Assembly (NCBI GenBank): GCA_963844435.1
Contig: CAWJOG010000017.1
Coordinates: 1 to 64,000 of the forward strand
Direction: 5' to 3'
Length of the DNA stretch: 64,000 nt
DNA from: JBDSLU01 sp963844435
GTDB taxonomy: Bacteria > Acidobacteriota > Vicinamibacteria > Vicinamibacterales > Vicinamibacteraceae
A model generated the notes under the pieces. That model made no database searches. It was given only the letters and a program-made list of their open reading frames with translations, and was not told the origin of the DNA. Shown here in pieces: positions 28,450 to 36,709 of the stretch (the first letter of the stretch is position 1; every line of letters begins with the position of its first letter). The position numbers were made by a program, and so were the translations under genes.

Positions 28450-29606
28450 GACTTCGCCCGTGCGGCGCGCTCCGCGCGGAGGCGCTCGACCCCGTCACGC
28501 ACGATGCCGATCGCCTGATCGATCTCGGCCGCGGTCGTGAACCGCGACAGCCCGAAGCGCAGCGTGCCATGGGCCTGCGACGCCGGGACGCCGAGCGCGC
28601 GCAGCACGTAGGACGCCTCGATGCTGCCGCTCGCGCACGCCGATCCTGCCGACACCGCCAGGCCGTCGAGGCGCGACGCGAGCGTCTCGTCGGTGCCGTC
28701 GATCGACACGTTCAGGTTGTTCGGCAGCCGATGGGCGAGCGAGCCGTTGACGTGGACGCCGTCGATCGCGGCGTGGAGGCCGTCGAGCAGTCGATCGCGG
28801 AGCGACGCGAGGCGCGCCGCCTCCGCCGCCATGTCCGCGGCAGCCAGGGCCGACGCGGCGCCGAGCCCGACGATCCCCGGCGCGTTCAGGGTCCCCGGCC
28901 GCAGCCCGCGCTCGTGGCCGCCGCCGTCGAACAGCGGCGCCAGGCGCACCGTCGGCTGGCGCGTCCGCACGTAGAGCGCGCCGACGCCTTGCGGGCCGTG
29001 GATCTTGTGCGCCGAGATCGACAGCAGATCGATGCCCATCGCGTTGACGTCGAGCGGGACGCGGCCGAAGGCCTGGGCGGCGTCGGTGTGGAACAGGATG
29101 CCGCGCGCCCGGGTGAGGCGGCCGATCGCGGCCAGCGGCTGCAGCACGCCGATCTCGTTGTTGGCCGCCATGACGCTGACCAGGATCGTCTTCGGCTCGA
29201 GGGCCGCTTCGAGCGCCGCGAGATCGATCAGACCGTCGGCGTCGACCGGCAGCACCGTCACGCGGCAGCCGCGCGCCTCGAGGTGCCGGCAGGTGTCGAG
29301 CACCGCGCGATGCTCGGTCGCCACCGTCACGACATGGTCGCCGTGGTCGCTCGCGCTCTCGGCGACGCCCTTGATCGCCAGGTTGTCCGCCTCGGTGGCG
29401 CCGCTGGTGAAGACGATGTCCTTGTGCGACGCGTTGATCACCGCGGCGACCTGGCGCCGCGCCGTGTCGACCGCGTCGCGGGTCCGCCGCCCGGCGGCGT
29501 GATCCAGGCTGGACGCGTTGCCGACCTGGTCGCGCAGCAGCGGCAGCATCGCGTCGAGCACGCGCGGATCGACCTGGGTGGTGGCGTGCGCGTCCAGGTA
29601 GATCAT
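28434..29606 (-). CDS. Cysteine desulfurase (IscS/NifS class), last gene of the terpenoid/radical SAM operon
   Basis: 390-residue PLP enzyme taking sulfur from cysteine for Fe-S clusters. It starts MIYLDAHATTQVDP. PLP lysine region LLSISAHKIHGPQGVGALYVR; cofactor motifs FTSGATEADNLAIKG, ATEHRAVLDT and FHTDAAQAFGRV; mobile catalytic Cys loop SAGSACASGSIEASYVLRALG. Start 29606 is 7 bp after the cyclase stop (29614), so it is probably the last cistron of the operon running down from 37816. That operon encodes at least three Fe-S proteins, so a dedicated sulfur donor makes sense. No IscU or IscR gene is nearby. Intact frame. Confidence 0.92.
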   Translation of the reverse strand: MIYLDAHATTQVDPRVLDAMLPLLRDQVGNASSLDHAAGRRTRDAVDTARRQVAAVINASHKDIVFTSGATEADNLAIKGVAESASDHGDHVVTVATEHRAVLDTCRHLEARGCRVTVLPVDADGLIDLAALEAALEPKTILVSVMAANNEIGVLQPLAAIGRLTRARGILFHTDAAQAFGRVPLDVNAMGIDLLSISAHKIHGPQGVGALYVRTRQPTVRLAPLFDGGGHERGLRPGTLNAPGIVGLGAASALAAADMAAEAARLASLRDRLLDGLHAAIDGVHVNGSLAHRLPNNLNVSIDGTDETLASRLDGLAVSAGSACASGSIEASYVLRALGVPASQAHGTLRFGLSRFTTAAEIDQAIGIVRDGVERLRAERAARAKSAPSA

Positions 29607-29613
29607 GACGGGA

Positions 29614-31632
29614 TCATTGCCCCCCGTCGCGCCCCAGCACGCGTTCCGCCGATTGGATCGCGGCAACGGTGAAGATCAGCGGATACAGCGCCTCGCTGTA
29701 CCAGAGGCGGGCGAAGTAGAGGCCGATCGGCGCGGCGGGGAAGTGGCAGCCATCCTGGGTCGCGGTCCGCAGCCAGGCCAGGCCGCGACGGACGGGCACC
29801 AGATCCGCGGCGCGATCGCGGCCCGCATGCGCGGCCAGCGCCGCCACCGCCTGCGCGGTCTCCTCGATCGAGGGCCGCGGATCGCCATCGGCCGGCGACC
29901 CGACGCACCCGCTCCAGCCGCCGTCCGGGCGCTGCGCCGCCGCCAGCCAGCGCGCGGCGCGATCCGCCATCCCGGCGGCGCCATCGATGCCGGCGTCGGC
30001 GAGCGCATGGAGCGCCGGCAGCACTTTCGCGGTGCCGTACGTGAGGTTCACCTCGCCGGGCGCCGCCTCGTTGCCGAACCACAGTGGGGCGAATGCGCCA
30101 TCGCCGTGCTGGACGCGATCGAGGTAACGGCTGGCCCGCTCGAGCGCGGGTCCGATGCGCGGTCCCACCGGGCTCGCCAGGTGCGGACGCCACGCACACC
30201 ACGCGCGCACCGCGTGCGCGGTCAGCTCCGGGCCGCTGCGGTCGAACGGCAGGCCGGTCCAGCCGCGGCAGAACGTCGGCATGCCGCCGTCCCGGTTCTG
30301 CAGATCGAGCAGCCAGCCGACGCCGGCCTCCGCGGCGTCGCGGACGCGCGCATCGGACGTCGAGCCGACAGGGCCCGACAAATGCGCCAGCGCGAGGAGC
30401 GCGCCCGCCGTGTCGTCGGCGTCCGGCACGCCGCCGGCGAGATCGGTCCACGCCCACCCGCCCGGCGCGGCGTGCGTGTAGGGATGCTCGACGCGATACT
30501 GCTGGCCGAGGATCCAGTCGAGCAGCGTCGCGCGCTCCGCGTCGTCGAGCCACGACGTCAGCGGCCCGCCCGCGGCGAGCGCCTCGATCGACAGCGTCGT
30601 CGCCCACGTCGCCAGGTTGGTGTCGATCGGCCAGCTGCCGTCGTCGCGGACGGAGGCGGCCAGGAAGGCCACGCCCTCGCGGATCACCGCTTCCGCATTG
30701 GCGTCGCCGCGGAGCTGCGGTGGCCGCAGCCGGAACGTCGCGTCGCCGGCCGATCGGTCCAGCGCGGCCAGGCTCATCACGACGAAGCTGGTGAGCGGCG
30801 TCGCTTCGAGGAAGCCGCCGGTCGTCGGCTGGATGGCGCGCAGCGTGGCCAGCGTCCGGCGGCGGGTCGCGGTCCGCGCCAGCCAGGTCGCCGGGTTGCG
30901 CGTCGGCCGCATCTGGTGCCGCACCTGGCCGATGGCGATGAGCGCCGGCAGCGCGTAGCTCACCACCGGCAGCCGCAGCGAGGCGAACAGCTGATGCGGG
31001 GCCGCCGCCAGCTCGAACGGCAGCTGCGCGACGTGGCGCCAGGATCGCAGGCGCCCGGCGATCGCCAGCGCCGTGAGGATCGGCACCGAGAAGGTGCGGT
31101 CCGAGCCGTAGCGGCCGTCGAGCGCGCGCCGCAGCGAGCCGCCGTCGACGCCGCCGGCGACGTAGGTGAGCCACGCTTCGGCCTTCCGCGCCGCGGCATC
31201 GATGGCGGGCGTGGCGGGTGCGACGTTGAGCGCGCCCCAGGCGAGCGCGGTGGTCGAGATGTTCGAGCGGCTGTCCGGCGTGTCACCCCAGCCGCCGTCG
31301 GTGTTGGCGTGCGCGGCCAGCCACGCGGCCCCGCGTGCCACCAGCGCCGCGAGATCGACGTGTGCCACGACTCCGGAGTCGTGTCGGGAGGCCGTCGACG
31401 GGTGTGCGACGACTCCGGAGTCGTGTCGGAGGACCGTCGCCAGGGCGATCACGGCGGTGGCGGTCGAGAGGGCGCTCGTCGACAGCCGGCCTTCCCAGTG
31501 ACCGGCCTCGGTCCGCGCCCGCAGCAGGGCCGCGCGGGCGGACGCGTGCCAGTCGAGCGACGCCGCACCGGCGCCGGCGCCGTCGCGGCGGCGATCCGGG
31601 AGGGCGATCCGACGATGGTCGACGGCGTTCAC
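29614..31632 (-). CDS. Squalene-hopene-cyclase-like class II terpene cyclase
   Basis: 672 residues, close to the 630-720 of squalene-hopene cyclases. It has the double alpha-barrel repeat pattern: EAGHWEGRLSTSALSTATA near the N-terminus, then QW-like repeats NTDGGWGDTP, VRDDGSWPID, LQNRDGGMPTFCRGW, VQHGDGAFAPLWFG and AQRPDGGWSGC. The protonating motif DxDD is intact as D404-A-D-D-T-A (30412-30423), so protonation-started cyclisation is expected. The GTG start at 31632 overlaps the upstream stop (GTGA), implying translational coupling to the small repeat protein. Residues about 64-92 contain an insert of two near-identical 14-residue units, each with RHDSGVVAH, encoded by a 42-bp tandem repeat carrying the genome's palindromic element. 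Its substrate (squalene or another polyprenyl) is not known. Intact frame. Confidence 0.82.
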   Translation of the reverse strand: MNAVDHRRIALPDRRRDGAGAGAASLDWHASARAALLRARTEAGHWEGRLSTSALSTATAVIALATVLRHDSGVVAHPSTASRHDSGVVAHVDLAALVARGAAWLAAHANTDGGWGDTPDSRSNISTTALAWGALNVAPATPAIDAAARKAEAWLTYVAGGVDGGSLRRALDGRYGSDRTFSVPILTALAIAGRLRSWRHVAQLPFELAAAPHQLFASLRLPVVSYALPALIAIGQVRHQMRPTRNPATWLARTATRRRTLATLRAIQPTTGGFLEATPLTSFVVMSLAALDRSAGDATFRLRPPQLRGDANAEAVIREGVAFLAASVRDDGSWPIDTNLATWATTLSIEALAAGGPLTSWLDDAERATLLDWILGQQYRVEHPYTHAAPGGWAWTDLAGGVPDADDTAGALLALAHLSGPVGSTSDARVRDAAEAGVGWLLDLQNRDGGMPTFCRGWTGLPFDRSGPELTAHAVRAWCAWRPHLASPVGPRIGPALERASRYLDRVQHGDGAFAPLWFGNEAAPGEVNLTYGTAKVLPALHALADAGIDGAAGMADRAARWLAAAQRPDGGWSGCVGSPADGDPRPSIEETAQAVAALAAHAGRDRAADLVPVRRGLAWLRTATQDGCHFPAAPIGLYFARLWYSEALYPLIFTVAAIQSAERVLGRDGGQ
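31361..31444. repeat. 42-bp tandem repeat with palindromic core inside the cyclase gene
   Basis: Unit A 31361-31402 and unit B 31403-31444 match at about 36 of 42 positions. Each holds the perfect palindrome ACGACTCCGGAGTCGT (A extends to an 18-bp palindrome at 31366-31383; B at 31409-31424). 42 bp is 14 codons, so the reading frame is kept, and each unit adds a peptide with RHDSGVVAH. The same core occurs between genes elsewhere in this window. Confidence 0.75.
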
Positions 31633-32513
31633 AAGCTCAGATGGCCGAGCGCGAGCAGTCCATAGTACGTGTACTCGCAGTCGAGGATGTCGTCTTCCCA
31701 GTGGCCGTAGAAGCCGCCCCGGTTCGTCCACAGCGAATCGATGAAATCGAGGCACGCCTCCTTCACCGGCGAGATGTCGGCGTGCAGCCCGACCAGCGCG
31801 TGGATCGCCGTGGCCGTCGACAGCAGGTCGGGGATGGGCGACCCCGGCAGGGCGCGGAAGCCGCCCTGCGGGTGCGCCTGCGACAGCAGCCACGGGGCGA
31901 ACGTGTCGGGCACCGGCTTGCCGAACTGGCGCAGCGCCGCGGCCGCCGCCGCGGTGGCCGTGGTGAGCCCGACCGGCGCGCCGGGGAAGTTGTTCAGGCC
32001 GCCGTCCGCCGCCACCAGCGTCAGCAGCTGCGCCATGAGCGCGTCGCAGTCGGGCACCGGCTCGCGCAGATCCTGGTAGGCGCCCAGCGCGACGAAGGCC
32101 CCGTAGGCGGATCCCTCGTCGCCGTCCGGATCGGTCGCGAAGCCGCCGTCGCCGGCGCGGAAGGTGGCGATGCGATCGAGCATGCGCTGCCGCACGTCGG
32201 CCACGGGCACGCCCTCGGGCAGGTTGGCCCAGCACCGCGCCAGGCAGCTCAGATGGACGAAGTCCAGCGCCGCACCGTCCCCGAACCCACGGAGGTAGGC
32301 ACGTGTGCGGTCCGCGTCGATCGGCGCCCGCAGCGCCGCGAGGCCTTCGAGCCCGAAGACGGTGTAGTAGAGGTCGGGGAGGCCGGCGCGGTTGGTGAAC
32401 CCGCCGGCCGGATCGTAGCGCTCGCGAAAGAAGCCGCCGACCAGATCAGCCGACGACTGCAGCAGCGTCGGCGCCAGCCGCGCGACCTGCAGCATTTCGA
32501 GCCTCAAACTCAC
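31629..32513 (-). CDS. Prenyltransferase/squalene-oxidase-repeat protein (small cyclase-like subunit)
   Basis: 294 residues with alpha/alpha-barrel repeats like the protein prenyltransferase beta subunit and half of a class II terpene cyclase: YDPAGGFTNRAGLPDLYYTVFGLEGL, RAGDGGFATDPDGDEGSAYGAFVAL, VAADGGLNNFPGAPVGL, AHPQGGFRALPGSPIPDLLSTATAIHAL and WTNRGGFYGHWEDDILDCEYTYYGLLALGHL. The last motif keeps a DxxDCEYTYYG arrangement resembling the metal-site region of prenyltransferase beta subunits. No DxDD is present. The GTG start at 32513 lies inside the 3' end of the polyprenyl synthase gene and its stop overlaps the cyclase start (GTGA). It may work with the 672-residue cyclase or be a separate enzyme. 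Intact frame. Confidence 0.75.
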   Translation of the reverse strand: MSLRLEMLQVARLAPTLLQSSADLVGGFFRERYDPAGGFTNRAGLPDLYYTVFGLEGLAALRAPIDADRTRAYLRGFGDGAALDFVHLSCLARCWANLPEGVPVADVRQRMLDRIATFRAGDGGFATDPDGDEGSAYGAFVALGAYQDLREPVPDCDALMAQLLTLVAADGGLNNFPGAPVGLTTATAAAAAALRQFGKPVPDTFAPWLLSQAHPQGGFRALPGSPIPDLLSTATAIHALVGLHADISPVKEACLDFIDSLWTNRGGFYGHWEDDILDCEYTYYGLLALGHLSL

Positions 32514-34188
32514 TGCACCAGCCCTTCAGCTCGATGTCGTTGAAGATCTTGCCGACGATGCGGCGAAGCAGGCCCTTGAGCGTCGGCTCGTCGAGCACGG
32601 CGAGCGAGCGGATCGCCTCTTCCTTGTAGGAGTCGAGCAGGCGGCGGCAGCGATCCTCGACGTTCAGCTCGATCAGCCGGGCGCGCAGCGCCTCCGGCGT
32701 GTCGCTGGTGTCGCGGCGCCAGGCGGCGAGGAGCGCGGCATGCGCCTCGTCGTCCTGGCCTTTCGCGCGCTCGACGCCGACCGCCAGCGGCAGCGACGGG
32801 CGCAGGGCGGCGATGTCGTCCGGCGCCTCGGTGCCGGTCAGGTCGTCGAGGTCGTCGCGGATCTGGTAGGCGATGCCGAGCGCCTCGCTGTACTTCGCGA
32901 ACACGTCGCGCGACGTCCTCGCTCGGCGCCGGCGAGCGCGCCGCCGAGGCGCAGCGCGACCTCGAAGGCCGGCGCGGTCTTGCGGCGGAAGATGTCGAGC
33001 ACCTGCAGCGAGGTCAGCGGCTTCGGCGCCCTCGCCCACAGCAGCTCGGCGCCCTGGCCTTCGGTCAGCGTGCGATGGCCTTCGGCGGCCGCGCGCAGCA
33101 TCTCGACCTTCGCCTCGGCCGGCGCGTCGATCGCCGCGAGCAGCCGGTAGCCTTCGCCGAGCAGGTAGTCGCCGACGTTGAGCGCGACCGCCTGCGCCGT
33201 GCGTCTCGTGCAGCGTCGGCTCGCCGTAGCGGGTCTCGTCGGCGTCCTCGATGTCGTCGTGGATCAGCGACGCCTTGTGGAAGCACTCGACGGCGACCGC
33301 GGCGCGGCGGACCTCGTCGCCGATCGCGGCCTGCGGATCGTCGCGCAGCGCCACGTAGGCGCACGCGGTGAGGAACGGCCGCCAGCGCTTGCCGGCCTTC
33401 GTCAGCCAGTCGCGGGCGATGCGGCCGGTCTCGTCCTCGGCCGGGCCCATCAGGCGATCGAGCGACGCCGGCCTCGAACCAGCCGTCGCACCTCGCGGCG
33501 GATGCCGTCGAGGTCGAGCCGATAGGTCTGGTCGTCGCTGGTCAGGTGGATGACGTCCCAGACCGCAGTCGATGTCGACGTTGGTGTCGATGCAGTCGTC
33601 CTGCAGCAGCGGGATCGCGATGCCGGGGATGGCCGCCGCTTCCATGTACGGGAAGGCGCGCTCGAGCACCGACAGGCAGCTGACGCCGACGATCGCGTCG
33701 ATCTTGCCGGTCTGGATGATCGCCATCACGATCGCCGAGCCCTCGGCGACGAGCACGGCGTAGCCGAGGCGCTCGGCCTCGTTCTGCAGGTCCTGGATCG
33801 AGCACAGCCCGCACTTCTTGCACAGCAGGCCGAACTCGTCGAACGGCGCCGGGCAGTTGTCCTCGACGCGCAGGCACTTCGGCATCAGCAGCAGCCGGCG
33901 CTCGTAGGGGATCGTCGCCAGCGTGTCGCGCCACGCCTCGTTGCTGACGAGGACGCCGACGTAGTCGCGGTGCGTCGGGTCGAGGCCGGCGGCGTCGACG
34001 ATGCGGTCGGCGTGCTCGCGCAGCTCGGCGATCGGCATCGGCGGCACCGGCCGATAGCGTTCGACGTAGCCGCGCACGATCGCCGTGATCTGGTCACGCT
34101 CCGCCTTGGTCTGCGGGATGTTCGCCTGGGGCGGACGCGCCGACTGGGTCGGCACGGCGCGCGGAAGGCTGATGACGGGCAGGTGCAT
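32446..34188 (-). CDS. DUF116 Fe-S protein joined (or translationally coupled) to a polyprenyl diphosphate synthase
   Basis: Two recognisable parts. Residues about 1-215 are DUF116 (COG1852), with a cysteine cluster NCPAPFDEFGLLCKKCGLC and later VGVSCLSVLERAFPYMEAAA and LLQDDCIDTNVD. Residues about 240-560 are a trans-isoprenyl diphosphate synthase: KAGKRWRPFLTACAYVAL, first Asp-rich motif LIHDDIEDADETRYGEPTLHE, GDYLLGEGYRLLAA and second Asp-rich motif YQIRDDLDDLTG. Frames shift at about 33560, 33470, 33205 and 32925. If only the 33560 shift is corrected, DUF116 ends at a TGA overlapping an ATG (TGATG near 33450), giving two coupled genes; if the 33470 shift is also corrected, it is one fusion protein. 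The 3' end overlaps the next gene; TGA 32510-32512 in another frame is an alternative stop. It supplies the prenyl chain for the cyclases downstream. Confidence 0.7.
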   Translation of the reverse strand: MHLPVISLPRAVPTQSARPPQANIPQTKAERDQITAIVRGYVERYRPVPPMPIAELREHADRIVDAAGLDPTHRDYVGVLVSNEAWRDTLATIPYERRLLLMPKCLRVEDNCPAPFDEFGLLCKKCGLCSIQDLQNEAERLGYAVLVAEGSAIVMAIIQTGKIDAIVGVSCLSVLERAFPYMEAAAIPGIAIPLLQDDCIDTNVDIDCGLGRHPPDQRRPDLSARPRRHPPRGATAGSRPASLDRLMGPAEDETGRIARDWLTKAGKRWRPFLTACAYVALRDDPQAAIGDEVRRAAVAVECFHKASLIHDDIEDADETRYGEPTLHETHGAGGRAQRRRLPARRRLPAARGDRRAGRGEGRDAARGRRRPSHADRRPGRRAAVGEGAEAADLAAGARHLPPQDRAGLRGRAAPRRRARRRRARTSRDVFAKYSEALGIAYQIRDDLDDLTGTEAPDDIAALRPSLPLAVGVERAKGQDDEAHAALLAAWRRDTSDTPEALRARLIELNVEDRCRRLLDSYKEEAIRSLAVLDEPTLKGLLRRIVGKIFNDIELKGWCSEFEARNAAGRAAGADAAAVVG

Positions 34189-34218
34189 GCGGAATCGCTC
34201 CCAGGGTCGTGCCGGACG

Positions 34219-35438
34219 CTAGCTGTACGCGCCGAAGCCGAAGAACCAGTGCTTCTTGGCGAAGCGGTAAGCCCAGTGCTCCTCGGGGATCTCGTGGCCG
34301 GGGTTGTGCTGGCTGTGCCGGCGCGTCATCGCGTCGAGCTCCGCCAGGCCGGCGCCGGCCTCGCGATGCGTCGTGTCGCGCGCGCCGTGCTTCTCGACCA
34401 GCGCCTTCACCAGATCCGGCCGCTCCAGCACGATGCAGCCGCGCGTCGTCTGCGCGGCCAGCTCGCGGAAGTCGCGGATGAACGCCGAGTCGTTGAAGAC
34501 GTCGAACAGGTCGCGCTCGTCGTAGACGCTCTCCTTCGCGAACTGGATGATCGGGCACGGCTCGATGTCGCCCCACGGGTTGATGTGGTGGCTGATGCCG
34601 GTGGCCATCGGGCACAGCGCCTGGCCCTTGTCGTCCCAGTAGGCGTCGACGATGCCGAGCGGCAGCTTCGTGCGCATCTCGACGACGAAGCTCGCGGACC
34701 TGCAGCACCTGCTCGGGCGTCAGCGCCAGCTCCGCCGACTGGTTGGCGCCGACCGGGCGGTAGGTGTGGAACCAGGCGTAGTGCACGCCGCGATCGATCA
34801 GCCGCCGCAGCCACGATTCGCTGCAGCAGGTCGTCGATGTTGGTCTGGCAGACGCTGGTGGCGACGCCGGTGATCAGCTTGTGGCGGATGCAGGCGTCGA
34901 GGCCGGCCAGCGTCCGCGTCAGCACGCTTGGCCTGGCCGCGGCGCTCGTCGCTGACGACCTCGGTGCCCTCGATGCTGACGAGCGGCGTGGCGTTGCCGA
35001 GCGCGCGCAGCTTGGCCGCGATCTCGTCGGTGATCAGCTGGCCGTTGGTGAAGATCTGGAAGTAGCAGTCGGGGTGCCGCCGAGCACGTCGAGCAGCTCC
35101 GGGTGCATGAACGGCTCGCCGCCGAGGATGCCGAAGAAGCTGTTGCCCTGCTTCTTGGCGTCGCTGATCAGCCGGTCCAGCTTCTCGGCGTCGATCATCT
35201 GCGCGCGGCGCCGTCCACCTTCACCCAGCAGCCCTGGCAGCGCAGGTTGCAGCTGTTGATGATCGAGATGTAGAGGAACGGCGGGAAGTACTCGCCGCTG
35301 CGCGAGGCGCTTCTTGAAGCGCTGCACCGAGCGCATGCCCTTGTAGCCGAAGTTCCAGGCGAACTTCCACAGCAGCCGCGGATCGGTGCCGGTCACCATG
35401 CGGGCGCCGAGGCCGAGGAGCGCGGCCGTCTGCCTCAT
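34219..35438 (-). CDS. Radical SAM enzyme with SPASM-like C-terminal cysteines (frame-broken)
   Basis: About 405 residues after joining frames. The AdoMet-cluster motif SCNLRCQGCWV (CxxxCxxC) lies near 35245-35215, followed by GNSFFGILGGEPFMHPELL (GGEP AdoMet-binding motif), TPLVSIEGTEVV, ATSVCQTNIDDLL and, late, QALCPMATGISHHINPWGDIEPCPI, an auxiliary-cluster-like segment, then a tail HWAYRFAKKHWFFGFGAYS. Frame changes occur near 35300, 35205, 35075, 34925, 34810 and 34695, yet no family segment is lost between them. The ATG at 35438 overlaps the ferredoxin stop (ATGA). It probably performs a radical modification (methylation, insertion or C-C bond formation) on the isoprenoid product or on a partner peptide; which is not shown by sequence. 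It is not an obvious HpnH. Confidence 0.72.
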
Positions 35439-36311
35439 GCCGGGCTCTCTGCGGCAGCGGTGAGCGAATCGCCCGCTGGCGTGGCGCCGGCTTCGGCGCG
35501 CGCCGCTTTGGCGCGGATCTCATCCGCGGTCGGCAGCGCGTTCAGCACCTCGGCCGGGATGTCGAGCGCCGGCCTGCAGCTTGGCCAGGCACCGCTTGCG
35601 CTCCTCGAGCGCGCGCTGGTCGTCGCGCTCGCTCGCGAAGCGGCTGCTGGCGTGCTGGCTGCGCTGGCGCAGCGCGGCGTAGATGTCGCCGCCGAGCAGC
35701 GCCGAGATGTCGACCTTCATCTTCTCGCGCTCGAGGTCGGCGGCGTTGACCTCGTCGCCGTTGATCGGGCCGGCCTTGTACTTCGGGAAGAGGATCGCCA
35801 CTTCCGGGCAGACGCGCGAGCAGGCCGGGCAGTCGGTCTTGCAGTTGGTCTGGTTCTGCACCTGGATCTGCTTGTCCTTCGACACGCCGTAGACGTCGAA
35901 CAGGCAGAACGACAGGCACTGCATGCAGTTGGTGCAGCGGCTGTAGTCGATGACCGGGAACCACGGCTTCCAGCCGCCCGGCTTCTGCGTCTGGGCGTCG
36001 CCGCCGACGCCTTCGACGAGCGCGACGACGTCCGCCGGCGCGACGCCGTCGAGCGAGCGGAAGTGGACCGCGGCGCCGGTGCCGGCGACGGCTTCCGCCG
36101 GCGGCTCGCCGGTGAAGCGGCCGAGCACGAGCACCTGCCGCTCGCCCGGCGTCGTGCCGGTGCGCCCGGCGCGCGTGGTGATGATCCGGTAGCCCTTCTC
36201 GAGCAGCGCGCGCGTGATCTCGAAGCGCGCCTCGGCGTCCAGCGGCATCGCGCCGGCGCCCTCGTAGAGGACGACGAGGAGCGGCGAGCGGGCGGTGATG
36301 GATGCGCTCAT
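35435..36311 (-). CDS. Dicluster 4Fe-4S ferredoxin-like protein
   Basis: About 292 residues. Residues 1-110 form an unrecognised alpha/beta domain (SPLLVVLYEGAGAMPLDAEARF, QVLVLGRFTGEP). Residues about 120-190 are a bacterial two-[4Fe-4S] domain: SRCTNCMQCLSFCLFDVYGV and NCKTDCPACSRVCPEVAILF. A charged helical C-terminus follows. One frame change near 35575 joins CLAKLQA to LDIPAEVLNALPTADEIR. Start ATG 36311 overlaps the stop of the CHC protein, and its own stop overlaps the radical SAM start. It is the natural electron donor for the radical SAM enzyme (inference from coupling). Confidence 0.75.
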
Positions 36312-36694
36312 CGGACCGGCTCCGCGGCAGCCGCCGGTTCGGCCGCCGGCTCCGCGTCGGGCGTGTCGACCTCGGCGCCGTCCAGCCCGGCGACGATCTG
36401 CTCGGCCGTCGCCGCGCGCATGTTCAGCACCCGCACCTTCGACTCGTCGAGCGGCGCGCCGGCCGCGCTGAACATCCAGCGCAGCGCCCGCGGATAGCAG
36501 GCGACCAGCGTCAGCTGTTCGCAGGCCGCGAATTCCTTCAGCGCCGGATCCTTGCGCGCCGACATCTCGCACAGGTCGGCGACGGCGTCGAAGTCGTCGC
36601 CGCGGTCGGTGAGCGCGCGCAGCACGTCCTGCTTGACCGGCCGCGGGACGGCCTGGGCGAAGGCGCAGTGGCAATAGAGGACGCGGGACGGCAT
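36308..36694 (-). CDS. 128-residue CHC-motif protein of unknown function
   Basis: A compact soluble protein beginning SRVLYCHCAFAQAVP, with further Cys at LCEMSARKD, ACEQL and VACYPRALRWMF, then an Ala/Glu/Pro-rich tail. The paired CxC and three further cysteines suggest metal or Fe-S binding or a redox disulfide. It is not a family I can name. It sits between the COG0523 GTPase (15 bp gap) and the ferredoxin gene (ATGA overlap), so it belongs to the operon and may be the metal or cluster client of the GTPase. Intact frame. Confidence 0.6.
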   Translation of the reverse strand: MPSRVLYCHCAFAQAVPRPVKQDVLRALTDRGDDFDAVADLCEMSARKDPALKEFAACEQLTLVACYPRALRWMFSAAGAPLDESKVRVLNMRAATAEQIVAGLDGAEVDTPDAEPAAEPAAAAEPVR

Positions 36695-36709
36695 GGCGGC
36701 ACTGTCGAT

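Noticed and set aside
29614..31632. Ordinary hopanoid biosynthesis locus
   Set aside because: The cyclase is SHC-like, but no hpnC/D/E squalene genes, HpnH or other hpn genes are adjacent, and the DUF116, CHC and COG0523 genes are not part of known hopanoid operons.
34219..35438. Programmed frameshifting in the radical SAM gene
   Set aside because: Six breaks without a conserved slippery site or stem-loop, in a window with many similar breaks; sequence error is simpler.
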